From Alectoria sarmentosa (Eukaryota > Ascomycota > Lecanoromycetes > Lecanorales > Parmeliaceae): a DNA stretch of 64,000 nt. Made by a program: the position numbers and the translations under genes. Below are positions 1 to 9,990 of this stretch, piece after piece. The stretch's first letter is position 1. Each line of letters begins with the position of its first letter. The notes beneath the pieces were generated by a model that was not told the origin of the DNA, did no database searches, and worked only from the letters and a program-made list of their open reading frames with translations. The stretch lies in the NCBI GenBank assembly GCA_009733775.1, contig WOGZ01000039.1, positions 62,001 to 126,000 on the forward strand, given 5' to 3'.

Positions 1-194
1 GCACACGTACGCAACTCGAGTTGGTTGGAGAATGTGATGGAAGGGGCTGTTGGAAGGGAAAGGGACGGTTGTTCCGTGGAGTATGTGTGGGGTTGGGGTT
101 CGGGATTGGGAGGTCCAGTTGAGAGGAGTTTGTCGGGGTGGTGGCGACGTTGATGGGGGTTGGAGGGTAAGATTTGAGGTGGGAGAGAGAGAGT

Positions 195-228
<34 letters not shown>

Positions 229-581
229 NNNNNNNNNNTCCATGACTTTGGTGAGACTGGATTGGTTTTGGGGGGGGCGGAGGAGGCGAGGGAGAGGGTG
301 GTGAAGGGGAGTCGAGGTTGGCGTTGGGTTGAAGAGATGCGGGAGTCCAAGTCTGTGCACGTGATGTGAGGGATATGACATTGTTTGGGAAGATTTGAGA
401 CGTGAAGATAGAAAGGTAGGATCCTCGAGTTTGTAGATGCAAAGGCATCTCCGAACGCCAAACATTAGTCGATCTATGATGGCCTTTGGCTGGCTCTCCC
501 ATGTACGCCTCGCTGGTTCGCTCAGATGCATGTACGTCCAATCGGATATTTACAGCAGCCACCCTCATCTTTGGTAGCCTG
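1..581. other. Gene-free left edge with poly-G run and N gap
   Basis: G-rich low-complexity DNA. A near-pure poly-G tract at about 196-228 runs into ten N characters (229-238), so this is an assembly or sequencing gap and its true length is unknown. Reading frames that cross it are artefacts. I see no gene here. The stretch after 300 is the 3' flank of the minus-strand GTPase gene. Confidence 0.85.
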
Positions 582-1525
582 CTATAAGATGTTACACTTC
601 GAAACCTTCTTCTTTTTCCTCCTGCCCCCTTTCCGCGGCCTGTCCCTGTCCCCTCTATCCAACTTCTCCATCTCCCTGACCTGTCGCGTCGCCACGTCTT
701 TGCGGATGATCTGCCTGCAGAGATCCACAAACGCTTCATCCACATTCCGCCTCGCTCGCGCTGATGCTTCGTAGTATGGTGCGTTGTTCCAGGATTGGGA
801 GACTTGAAGGGCGCGGGAGCGCGAGACGGCGCGGTCTTCTTCGAGGTCGGCTTTATTGCCGACGATGACGAGGGGGACGAGGGGGTCGTCTTTTATGCGG
901 ACGATTTGGTCGCGGAGTTCGTGGAGTTCGGTGAGGGAAGATAACGACGTTATGCTGAAGACGAGGAGGAAACCTTGGCCGGACTTCATGTAGAGTTCTC
1001 TGCTCGAGGGAGGGATATTAGAGGCCAGGTACGAATATGGGTTGGGTGGGTAAAAGGTACCTCATGGCGGCTGCATTCACATTAGCTTGAGACTTTTCGC
1101 ATTTGGAAATTGGAGCGCTCACTGAACTGTTCTGTGCCCGCAGTATCTAATCTGAGTATCTATCAGCGTCGAGTCTCGAAGGCTGCGCAACGGGCAGTGT
1201 CCCCATACATCTCCAATATGCAATGTCGGCCCTGTTGCACATCAGCATCTCCCCGTCAAGGCGAGCTACCAGACTCACATCAACCTCGATCTGTTTCCTA
1301 TACGAGTCCTCTATTGTGGGATCATAGCTCTCTATCCAAACATTCTGTACAAATTGTGCTATTGGTAACCGTGAGCGGAATGCGGGTATAGAGGCGCAAG
1401 TATGCCGCGTACCGGTAAGACAGCTCTTGCCCACTCCTCCTGTTACAGCATGTTTCAGTCAAGGATCTTGATACATGGGACAGTTGTCCTCACCAGCACC
1501 GAGCACGACTATGTGATATTCCCTT
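582..1525 (-). CDS. RSR1: Ras-family small GTPase, Rsr1/Bud1/krev-1 type (5' exon unresolved)
   Basis: Plasma-membrane Ras-like GTPase of the Rap1/Rsr1 branch, which in fungi marks sites of polarized growth. Exons read on the minus strand: 1525-1494, 1439-1413, 1358-1279, 1231-1209, 1151-1123, 1070-1061 and 999-582. Joined, they give REYHIVVLGAGGVGKSCLT (P-loop), AQFVQNVWIESYDPTIEDSY (effector region), EILDTAGTEQF (switch II), TAMRELYMKSGQGF, GNKADLEED (the NKxD motif) and a C-terminal basic run ending in KCNIL, a CAAX prenylation box. All junctions are GT-AG, and the phase stays consistent through exons as small as 10 nt. The first coding exon was not located. A TAG acceptor precedes AAGGGAATATC, and an in-frame TGA lies just upstream. 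An ATG at 1744-1742 starting MRPQ would suit the family but lacks an obvious GT donor. Confidence 0.88.
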
Positions 1526-2395
1526 CTAGGTCACAGAAATCAGCGACAGTGTTGAGTGGGTGTAGAAAGGTGGCACATGCCTCTGCGACATACTGCAGAC
1601 GCAAGAGCGCCGTAGACAGTCCTTTGTAGATTCCTATTCAATATCGTCCTTGTCTTGTTGTTGCTATGGTCTTGTGTGATGATTGATGATGCAGGCCGCC
1701 GGCGGTAAACGTGTAAAGTGACTTTGTGATGTCTGAGGTCTCATTTGGTGGTGAATGTTTGCGGGAGAGAGTGAAGAGAGGGTGGAGGTGGAGGAGGAGA
1801 AGTGGAAGAAGGATAAGAAAAGGTGGTCATGTCCTTGGCGAGAATGGTGAGAATGGTGAGAAGAAGAGGGTATGCAATAGACTTATATTTGGATTGGATC
1901 GCAAGACGCAAAGAGCAAAGGACATGTCAAGTGGTCTAGAAGAGTTACCCCCATTGGCAGATTCAGCGTAGCGCCTGCCGCTAGGCATGCCTAGCCCTCC
2001 GGGACCGGGACGCTGGGAAACAGACTGCCGGGTCAGCCTTAAAGGCCCCCAGAAAGACAGCCTACAGCAGGGGTGATTTAGCGACGATCCTGATGATCCT
2101 AATTCTGCCTGGCCATCAAAATACCTCACAATTTCAACTCGCAACTTTACCCATTGTGTCGAGAATTCAGAGCTGACTTCCTTATCTCTTCTTCATCTCT
2201 ACCATATCCAAGCCTTTCTGTTATATTACACAGTCACACACACATACACACAGACTTGCATCTCGTAGAGTTGGCTATCATCGAATACGCGTCATTCCGT
2301 AGTCTAGTTATCACAGCTGCATACCATAGCTTCGGCAGCACCGACATCCCACAAATCAGCCTCAACCAATCGATAGCCAACCCTCCTCAACCACA
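1526..2395. promoter_or_regulatory. Divergent intergenic region
   Basis: About 870 bp between the minus-strand GTPase and the plus-strand F-box-like gene. It probably holds both promoters and the missing first exon of the GTPase. There are purine-rich (1780-1870) and CA-rich (2225-2250) simple tracts. No further gene was seen. Confidence 0.5.
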
Positions 2396-3383
2396 ATGCC
2401 CAACATATTCGATTTACCACTAGAAACACGCCTACAGATCTATGGTGAACTCCAATTACTTCAACAGGAGCCCATGTCATTGGGTAAACACTTCGCAGCT
2501 GAGGCAGCCTATCGCTATCCACCCCAGGTTCTTCAGATAAGCCATCAAGTCTATCAAGAGGCTCGTTTGGCTTTCTCCGCTACCTCTAAGCGTCCGTGGA
2601 AGATCTACGTGACCGCGAGTGCGGACGCGAAGCTGTCACTACCAGACCTTCTACCTGATGATTTGACGCGGTCAACCCACATTCAATTCAACTTCGATTT
2701 TCCCCGCGAACGCGAAAGTCTGGCAACACCATCACACATCCACTTCACTTTATCCAACCTCTTTCAAAGTCAGCAGAATATGGAAAGACTCTTCAACGCT
2801 GTTCATCAAGTCGGATGTGGCATTGACGAAATTTGTCGGAGGCTGGCAGAAGTACCCGTCAAGCGTGACATAGAAATCTGCTGGTCTGATTATGGCGATG
2901 TCACCGAGCTGGAGACCAAAAAGACTGTTCTGCAACCTTTTTCCATGCTTCGAAATTCATGTTCATTCCGCCTTGGTAAAGCCTTGGGTTGGCAGGATGG
3001 TTCTAGGCGGGAGCTTGCTAGCTACTTGGAGTTGGTTACTGTCACGTCCCAATATTGACAGAGAAGTCAAGAAGAATCTCGAAGGATTCATGCAAGATTG
3101 AGTGCTTGTAGCTTCCCGCCCGACTGCTGCGAAGCATCCTCTCGAGTGGGGAGAAGTTATCAGGACATTGCTCCATATGAATTCAATTCTTCAAGGACGA
3201 CATCGCCTAAAGCGGAGGAGCCGAAGGTTCAAGCCCTTTTGGGAAACGTTTGCGACATGGCAAGCGAGCAACACAGATCTTTTCATCAATGAATTTCCTG
3301 CAATCCATCTCACCCCTCCTTTAGGGATGAAATGCATAACGCTCGAAGGCGCAGTTCGGACCAGTCCATGGAGATGCATTTGA
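2396..3383 (+). CDS. F-box/2EXR-like hypothetical protein
   Basis: The N-terminus IFDLPLETRLQIYGEL matches the short Leu-Pro-x-E-x-R-x-x-I-Y motif that opens many fungal F-box-like and 2EXR-type proteins. These are usually of unknown function, or substrate adaptors of SCF ligases. The first frame is open for 220 codons (2396-3058). A second protein-like stretch, with WGEVIRTLLHMN and FKPFWETFATWQASNTDLF, follows at about 3134-3383 in another frame. A GTTACT donor near 3037 and a GCGAAG acceptor near 3133 would join the two in phase. If that splice is wrong, the gene either ends at 3058 or carries a frameshift. No close family is recognised. Confidence 0.55.
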
Positions 3384-4787
3384 GATTACTGTCGTTATGA
3401 TATGCGTGAGATTGAGGTCTTACACACGACCTTAGCCCAGAGACTGCAGAATCACTTGATCGTGGCTCCCAGGGATCGTAGATAAGACGAGCCCATTTGA
3501 TTCTTTACAATTCATAATTGGCACAGTAAGAGATCGACGAGAAATTGGAGAAAACTCGGTTTTGTACAGGCCTTGAGGGCCGTGTTCAATACTGTGTCAC
3601 TGCGCTGCGGCAGCCTTTACGCGCCGAAAAGTCACCCGTAACAAGAACCGAATTCTTGGGCTAGAATCGCTCACGTGACGACGCACTACGGACCGTTGAG
3701 GAAGGTGGAGATATGTCAAAGATTGCGGGGTACGGACAGCCGCACCAGCCGCAATCCATCTTGTTATGCACGGAGAATCATCGCATCTCCTTGGCGCAGT
3801 CTTTCAGGCAATGCCAGCGCAGCGTGGCTGCCCGATTTTCATCATGCCCCCTTTTCTGGATTTACCCTTAGCGATACGCTCGGAAAAATACTAGAGATTC
3901 CGCAAAACCGTATTGATTTACGGGCACCCTTTTCATCAGTCAAGCCCGGGTCCAATTCAGGATCATTCAGCTAACCCTCTTACGTGCTCCAAAGTAGTCG
4001 CCAAGTCAGTTGAGAATTACGGAGCATACTCGCCCCTGCGTTCGCGCGCCCATGGAAAATCTACATCATCGTGACCAATCAGCCTTGGCCGAAGAAATTT
4101 GGCGACCCCCTCTAGATGATATACAGCTTTCAACGCTTATACAGCTTGGTAGGATGCTGTCTTCGTCCGTCATAGCGAAATGTGTTCTGAAATTCCTACA
4201 GGAAGGGTGCCTGAAGAAAAAGGACGCATCAGGGCAACCGGGTACCGCGAGCATGTAACATGGAGACCCCCTCCAACGCGCGACCCTTTGCTAAGAAAGA
4301 GATCGTGCACATCCTCAGGGATCATTTCCCGCTCACGCTATGGGTCAAGAATCCGCAACCTGGTGAATCGTTAACAACATCAGGCGCATGAGACCGAGAA
4401 AAGACTTTGGCCCACGAGTGTTTTAGCAAGCCAGATATCTCTGACACGTCAAAACACGACAGATTTATCTAGGTCCTCTGAGCCCGAAAACGCTTGGACT
4501 TGTACAGGCAAAACAGACTCCCAGGCATACCATGGAGATATCACCGCTCACGTGACGGCGCGCCATCGACGGATGAGGAAGGTAGTGATGTCATTCATCG
4601 CAGGGATCAAAAAAGATTGTGGGCTCGATGTTTTCCTGCTGTATCACCAAAGCCTAGGCTGCCCAACTTTAATCATCCCATACCCCACGACAAAATACGA
4701 CGTCCACTGCACCTATATGCAGAATTGCGCCGCCCATTGCTACCTCGCCCAAAAGTAGCTCCATTGATTAGACCTTCGCTGGCCCAG
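3384..4787 (+). other. Intergenic, no convincing gene
   Basis: About 1.4 kb with only short, codon-poor frames. It contains two sites with the CGCTCACGTGACG core (about 3668 and 4546) inside a roughly 45-bp diverged direct similarity. The second lies about 240 bp upstream of the chosen hydrolase start. A CACGTG E-box is present in each. The frame of the downstream hydrolase is open back to 4494, but that extension has no family-like sequence. Confidence 0.5.
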
Positions 4788-5792
4788 ATGCCTTCCTCGA
4801 CATATGATTCCACGGGGGTACAACACTATGAGATACCCTCTTTCACCTTCGTATCTGGCGCCACTCTTCCCATCAAAGTCGCCTATCGCTCTTACAATCC
4901 CTCATCTTCCAAAGCAGTCTGCCTCCCTACCTGCTACGGCGGCGAAATCAATACAACCCTCACCTTCACCGAAGAGAACGGCGCACTCTCCTCCCACCAT
5001 GTTGTCGTTGTAGCAATGCTCGGCAACGGCGAGTCCTCCTCACCATCAAACACCCCTGACTTCCCCAAAACCCTCGACTATCGCGATTGCATACACGCCC
5101 AATACCAACTTCTCACAAAGCACCTCGGCATAGGCGAATTAGACGCAGTAATCGGCTTCTCAATGGGCGGCCAGCAAGCATACTACTGGGCCTGCATGTA
5201 TCCCTCCTTTGTGAACAACGCAGTCGTGATCTGCGGCTCCGCCCGCACGAGCGGACACAATTACGCTTTCCTCGAAGGACCGAAAACGGCACTGCTGAAC
5301 AGCACCGACTACTCGGACGGCGAGTACAAAGCCAAAGGCATCACCCCCCTCCGCGGCCTCCGAGCCTTCGGGAGAGCCTACTGCGCCTGGCTGACCAGCG
5401 GAGCCTGGTTCCGGGAACGGCAATGGGAGAAATCCCTCGGCTACGGGAGCGTAGAAGAATACATCGCCAACGACATGGAGAAGGCCTTTGAGGAATCCGA
5501 CGCCGAAGACGTGCTCATCTTGGCGCGCATGTGGCAAGCGGGCGATGTCGGCCTCACGAGGGACGACGGCAGTTATGAGAAAGCGCTCGAGGCCATCGAG
5601 GCGAGGGTGCTGGTCATGCCCGGTCGGACGGATCAGTACTTCGCCGTGGCGGATAGCGAGGTCGAGGTTGGGTTGCTGAGGAAGGCCGAGTTGAGCGTGA
5701 TTGAGAGCGTGTGGGGTCATGCGGCGGGTGGGGGGATGAGCGAGGTCGATACCAAGTGGATGGATGGGAGGATCAGGGCGTTTCTGCAGTAG
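4788..5792 (+). CDS. Alpha/beta hydrolase, MetX (homoserine O-acetyltransferase)-like
   Basis: Single-exon protein of 334 aa with the MetX-like alpha/beta-hydrolase fold. The nucleophile elbow is GFSMGGQQAYYWA (Ser near residue 122). The catalytic Asp is probably in MPGRTDQYF and the His in VWGHAAGGG close to the C-terminus. The N-terminal block LPIKVAYRSYNP and the CYGG motif after it are typical of fungal MetX-like proteins, which are shorter than true homoserine acetyltransferases. Many of these have unproven acyl substrates. I chose the ATG at 4788 because the family similarity begins right after it, although the frame is open upstream to 4494. There is no signal peptide, so it is probably cytosolic. 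A true MET2 role is not supported by sequence alone. Confidence 0.85.
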   Translation: MPSSTYDSTGVQHYEIPSFTFVSGATLPIKVAYRSYNPSSSKAVCLPTCYGGEINTTLTFTEENGALSSHHVVVVAMLGNGESSSPSNTPDFPKTLDYRDCIHAQYQLLTKHLGIGELDAVIGFSMGGQQAYYWACMYPSFVNNAVVICGSARTSGHNYAFLEGPKTALLNSTDYSDGEYKAKGITPLRGLRAFGRAYCAWLTSGAWFRERQWEKSLGYGSVEEYIANDMEKAFEESDAEDVLILARMWQAGDVGLTRDDGSYEKALEAIEARVLVMPGRTDQYFAVADSEVEVGLLRKAELSVIESVWGHAAGGGMSEVDTKWMDGRIRAFLQ

Positions 5793-6496
5793 GAGGTATA
5801 GCGGATTGGAGGGTTTCGTTTTTGAGGACGTTGAGATCAAGCAAAGCTTTGCTGATATATAAATGCACCGCCTTCTCGTGTGTATGTATATGTGGTGCTT
5901 GGTGGATATTTCACGCAGTGCACAAGAGTCCCTATGACGTACCTTGCGTTCGACCCTTCCCAAAAAAAAAAAAAAAAACAGCTCACCCCAATCTACGCCC
6001 CGTCATGCCATGCACGCACGCGCAGGGTGTGCTTGGGGGTCCAAGACGTTCTTTCGTTCGTTCAGCTTCAGCTGCAGCTTCAGCAACAATATCATCGCCT
6101 ACCTACAACATTCGTCACCTTCTCCAACCCCCCTTCACCCTCTGGATCCTATAAAAGCCTGCCTGCCTTCCAACAACTGCCCGGGCCTAAACATCTTTTT
6201 TTTCGGAGAATGAATGAATGAGACGGTGTAAAAGACGAATGAACGAAGCCTCAAAAGACATTTCTGCCCCGAGCTATATATATTTTTGCCGCAACCAAAA
6301 TCACCCGTTCCTACCTGATTACCAAGAACGCGGCAGCTTTTCATCATTGCTCACTCACTCAGTCTCCCTTTGGTCTTTGGCCCACCACCCAGGCAGGAAG
6401 GAAGTGATCGATTTTTTTAGAAACCAGACTCACATCATCAGCATTGCTCTTCTCCTCCCTGTCTTTTTTCTCGAGTAGAGGAAAATATCACCATTC
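5793..6496. other. Convergent intergenic region with poly-A tract
   Basis: Convergent 3' flanks of the hydrolase (+) and the next gene (-). It includes a 16-17 nt poly-A run at about 5961-5977 and pyrimidine-rich stretches. I see no gene. Confidence 0.6.
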
Positions 6497-7582
6497 CTAG
6501 GTGCTAGACTCGGCAGCCCCATCATTCCTCCCTTTCTCCTCTTCCGTTTCCTCCTCAGCGACTAGTCTCGCCACATGCGTCGACCACTTCTCCTCCTCCT
6601 CCTTATCCAACCACGCCGCATTAGCTGGGGAGATATTTTCGAACACGACGTGGTGGATCGTGTGCGCGCTCGCTTTCTGCAACAGGTTTTTGGTGAAATA
6701 CTCGCCTGTGGTCAAAACCTGGCCGTCGTGCGATGAGGTTTCTATCGTGCCGCTGTGGAGGATCTGGGTTTCGATGGCTGGGCTGGCCCAGTCGGTGATT
6801 AGGAGGAGGGTGCTCACTTTCGCTTGGGTCTCCTTGTCCCGCTTTGTTTCGACGGCGGGATCTGGTACTGTTGATGGAGGTATTGATGGAGGTGTTGAAG
6901 GAGGTGATGACGACGATGGTGGAAGCGGGTCATATCGCTCCATCCAAACAGCGTCCATGCCCAAAAACAAATCGCCATCGCCAATCCCCCGGGCGCCATC
7001 CAGGAAGATGTTCCGACACAATTGCGCTTCGATTGCAAGTCCCGTCTTAACATCCGCGTCGGGCTTTGGAGTGAATGATAATTCGTACAGTGCGCTTAGA
7101 GCGCCGAGTTCGAGACTGGGCATACCGGGGTGTAATTGCAAGATATAGGGAGCCGGAGTAGGGCCGGGAGAAGAATTGTCACGCACAAGCAGGGGTTCGA
7201 CTGTGACTAAAAATGGTCGGTAGCTATGCGTCATGAAAGTTTGGAGGTCTGCATGGCTCGTCCAGGCTATGTGAGGGGAGGGGAGATCAGTACTGTTGCG
7301 ACCTTTCTTTCTTTTTCTTTTCTTTTCTTTTCTTTTATCGTAAGAAAACTTACAGATTATCAAATCCACAACCTCCTCGGACGCTAATTGACTGCCCCAA
7401 TGAAGCTGACTCCATCCCTGCGACCGGGTGATTTGTTTCAGGGCGGAATTCCATAGTTTGCCGTCTAGAGTTGCGAGATCGTTGAAGGAGATTTCGGGTC
7501 GGAAGGTGAGATGTTGGAGGATGGTGATGCTTTGTTGCATTTTTGAGATGCTGTTTTGGTGATTGTTATTGTGATTTGGCAT
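6497..7582 (-). CDS. Hypothetical fungal protein with one in-frame intron
   Basis: The frame is open for 361 codons, but an 87-nt GT-AG intron (7353 to 7267) lies inside it and is a multiple of three. Removing its Lys/Arg-rich translation joins VVDLII to AWTSHADLQTFM and gives a protein of about 332 aa. The spliced protein has two globular-looking halves (FRPEISFNDLATLDG and TVEPLLV; LLLITDWASPAIE and HHVVFENISPANAAWL) around a low-complexity Ser/Pro linker. The C-terminus is Glu-rich. The arrangement recalls fungal dimeric alpha/beta-barrel (ABM-like) hypothetical proteins, but I cannot assign a function. There is no signal peptide or membrane span. The ATG at 7582 is used. A second Met (MQQSITILQHLTF) 14 residues in is also plausible. 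Confidence 0.7.
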   Translation of the reverse strand: MPNHNNNHQNSISKMQQSITILQHLTFRPEISFNDLATLDGKLWNSALKQITRSQGWSQLHWGSQLASEEVVDLIICKFSYDKRKEKKRKRKKGRNSTDLPSPHIAWTSHADLQTFMTHSYRPFLVTVEPLLVRDNSSPGPTPAPYILQLHPGMPSLELGALSALYELSFTPKPDADVKTGLAIEAQLCRNIFLDGARGIGDGDLFLGMDAVWMERYDPLPPSSSSPPSTPPSIPPSTVPDPAVETKRDKETQAKVSTLLLITDWASPAIETQILHSGTIETSSHDGQVLTTGEYFTKNLLQKASAHTIHHVVFENISPANAAWLDKEEEEKWSTHVARLVAEEETEEEKGRNDGAAESST

Positions 7583-8611
7583 GGGTGAAAGAGAAATAGA
7601 GTGATAGGAGGTCGAGAGGCATCAATTGCGAGTGAGGGATATCCAACATATTCTCTCAGCAATACGAGCAGATGGAGAGGCCGCGACTCCCAACCATGGT
7701 TTAAATGGCACGTGAAACATGCTGCGACATTGTGCGATGATGAGTAAGGGGGATTGGGGGGGGATGGGGCGTTTGTTTGTGTAGATCCTATGCGTCAGGG
7801 ACTACACGTAGGACTGAAATAGTGTTTGAACGTGGTTTGCATGGATTTCTAACTATGAAGTTTCTATTTACAAATGCAGAAGTAGAAGCCCACCCCGGCT
7901 TGGCACGCTAGTGTAGGGCTGAGCCGTAGAACTAGCCTTGGTCGATGGTGATGATGGGCCACAGTACTCTACCGTACTGCGGACCATGACACGATGTAAC
8001 CTCAATTGCGCTTACATCATAACGGAGAGACACACAGCTCGCTCGCCCAAACATCAGTCAACTAGGCTCGGTCAGAAAGTGGAAAGTAAGTGGTCTTCCG
8101 TACTCGCAAATGCAAATGATCGAACCAGATCACGCACGTGCCGGGCGGACTGGACTTTTTTGTCCAAATCAAATACTTACCTACACGGCATATCATTCGG
8201 GCGAGATCACGTAACATGGTCGAACCGGTGCATTTGTGAGGTGAATTGATAATCTCGAGCTTTTCACGACCCCTCGAGCGGGTCTGAACCATCAATCGTA
8301 AAGCCCCTCCGACCTGCGTGGCGAATTCTCTACGTGTCAAACCGTATAACATAACGGGTTAACAATCGCAGCACCTCCACAAGGCTTTCCCCCCCCCCAT
8401 ATCCCTTTTCAACTAACCCACTCGTTCGTGTTCGAAATCCTCACCTTCTCACCCCTCACACCATGAGGCCACTGTTGTATCGCGCTCATCAATCGAGACT
8501 CCCACTTTTCTATTTTTGAGAGTTGAATTCTCGCGCCACTACATCGCGTTCTCGTCAGCCGATGGGACATTTACTTTGATTTGGTTTGGCAAAGCCGGCT
8601 GAGCATTATGG
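7583..8611. other. Intergenic region with a MITE-like repeat
   Basis: About 1 kb without a supportable gene. It holds the MITE-like element at 8101-8240 and, at its right edge, a tRNA-promoter-like repeat copy at 8612-8685; both are listed separately. A poly-C run lies near 8390. Confidence 0.6.
8101..8240 (+). mobile_element. MITE-like element, copy 1
   Basis: A 140-bp palindromic-ended sequence. The left end reads CTCGCAAATGCAAATGATCG and the right end is its imperfect inverted complement (GGTCGAACCGGTGCATTTGTGAG). The interior (GGGCGGACTGGACTTTTTTG, then ATCAAATA and GGCATATCATT) matches the reverse complement of 22932-23065 at roughly 80% by eye. Two copies of a short element with terminal inverted repeats and no ORF fit a non-autonomous DNA transposon. 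No clear target-site duplication was seen. Confidence 0.7.
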
Positions 8612-8685
8612 TATTACCGTATCAGGTTCGATTCGTAATGGCGCTGGTACAATGGTGCCATGGTTCTAAAATTTATTTCTCACAT
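8612..8685 (+). repeat. Dispersed repeat with tRNA B-box-like core, copy 1
   Basis: Contains ATCAGGTTCGATTCGTAATG followed by GCGCTGGTA, CAATGGTG and ATTTATTTCT. The same ordered blocks recur at 36392-36470. GGTTCGATTC resembles a pol III B box, so a tRNA-derived SINE is possible. The flanks do not fold as a complete tRNA. Confidence 0.5.
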
Positions 8686-8701
8686 GACTTGTGTTCGTTT
8701 G

Positions 8702-9248
8702 TCATAGAGCTAACCACAGGTTTCGGCAGCGTTGTCGGGCTTGATTCGTAAGTGAGGGTGAGGACCTCGCGATGGAAAATGCGTACTTTACACCAGCTGG
8801 TATGCTGGACGGCCTTTTGCCCCCTTTCCGGAATTTGACTTCCAACCCAGCTCCCGGTCCAACGGTGAGTGCTGCAACAAGAATGATCGCCAGAGCCCCG
8901 ACGGCCCACTTTGCCTATTTTCTGGGTAGTGACTTCATCAGGAATTGGATCCTTGAATTGTTCAACAGTGTCGCTATCATTGACAGCTCCTGGCGGCAAA
9001 GTACTGTAGAAAATTTCCGAGCTCGTCCTGGGGTGCACGTACTTTCAAGTTGGAAAAATGTCCGCAGCGATGCAACATTGATTTACTTCGGGAGCTGCGG
9101 ATGCAATATCAAGCTCAGGAGCATCATCAATCTCATCAGCCGTCACACGATTATGGGATTCTGGCGCTCTTGCAGCAGTCTCGTCGTCTTGCAGTCTCTC
9201 TGAGGTTGAGGTAGAAAAGGTCCTTCGGGCTTCTTGAAGCCTTGCCAT
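8702..9248 (-). CDS. Possible small single-pass membrane protein
   Basis: Tentative two-exon model. Exon 1 starts at the ATG at 9248 (MARLQEARRTFSTSTSERL) and is acidic, ending APELDIASAAPE. A GTAAAT donor then joins in phase to an AAAATAG acceptor near 8918. Exon 2 encodes a hydrophobic helix, KWAVGALAIILVAALTVG, followed by a basic tail to TGA at 8702. An acidic N-terminus with APE-type motifs before a single helix resembles short fungal membrane-anchored hypothetical proteins. The frame changes between the two parts, and no homologue is recognised. A decayed gene is equally possible. Confidence 0.35.
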
Positions 9249-9269
9249 TCTCAGATGGTCTCTCCACAA

Positions 9270-9990
9270 TGATATTGTGTGCTGTATGTCGATTTCCGAA
9301 ATGATGATGTTAATGAGGGTGCGAATTTGATAGTGATCTAATGTACAAAGTAGAGTATCAGCTACGTTTCGAGACAGTCAGTATGTGGAACAGGGGCCCT
9401 CACGCACCAAGTCATTTCGCTGATCGTATGGTCAGCCTAGGAAACCCCCGTAGTGTCATGGAATTTTTTGGCTTTTGTTGGTTGACGCGCTGTCTCAAAT
9501 GACCAACGGTTGTATTAACTAGCCTTGTTTGTCCCGACCAGGCTGAATCTCGTCCACGCCATTCCTTTGCGTCTCTTAGCCCCCCACCCCTGCATGTCAC
9601 ATCCTGTGGAATGACTTATGCTTCAGGAGCCAACCGCATCTCGAGCTCCCAAGGTGACGGGTTCTCCATGGGAAATTTCTGGGCCACGAAGGATTTGGCG
9701 CTAGCAAATCAAGAGGGAGAAGGGTCCATTTGGGAGCTCATGCGTGAGCACCTAGATATGTAATTCTCCTCAGGCTGGATTCGGATAAGCGGTTTTAGGT
9801 TAGCAACTTTGATCTGCATCGAAGAAAACTCTTCCCAACCTTGACTGTTAAAGCAGAGGGATCCGTCATCTGCAGAATTGCCTTGGAACACAGCAACGAA
9901 ATCCCTCTTGTCAGCATCGGACCTTTATAGTGAAGTTGCATACTAAAGTTTCAGAACTTATCGGTGATATCAATATAGACAGTATCTGGC
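9270..9990. other. Intergenic, no supported gene
   Basis: About 720 bp downstream of the amidase. Only short frames occur. A 60-codon minus-strand frame (9709-9891) has mildly protein-like composition but no recognisable domain or start context, so I do not call it. Confidence 0.5.

Noticed and set aside
50..304. Plus-strand frame of 84 codons across the poly-G run
   Set aside because: It reads through homopolymer and N bases, so it is an artefact.
3675..4258. Two plus-strand frames (3675-3974 and 4010-4258)
   Set aside because: No protein-like composition or homology. Intergenic position with E-box repeats explains the region better.
5160..5963. 267-codon antisense frame to the MetX-like hydrolase
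   Set aside because: It is a shadow of the real gene in GC-rich codons with no family features.
8762..9203. Plus-strand 143-codon frame opposite the small membrane-protein candidate
   Set aside because: No domain or start context, and the minus-strand model includes a convincing hydrophobic helix.
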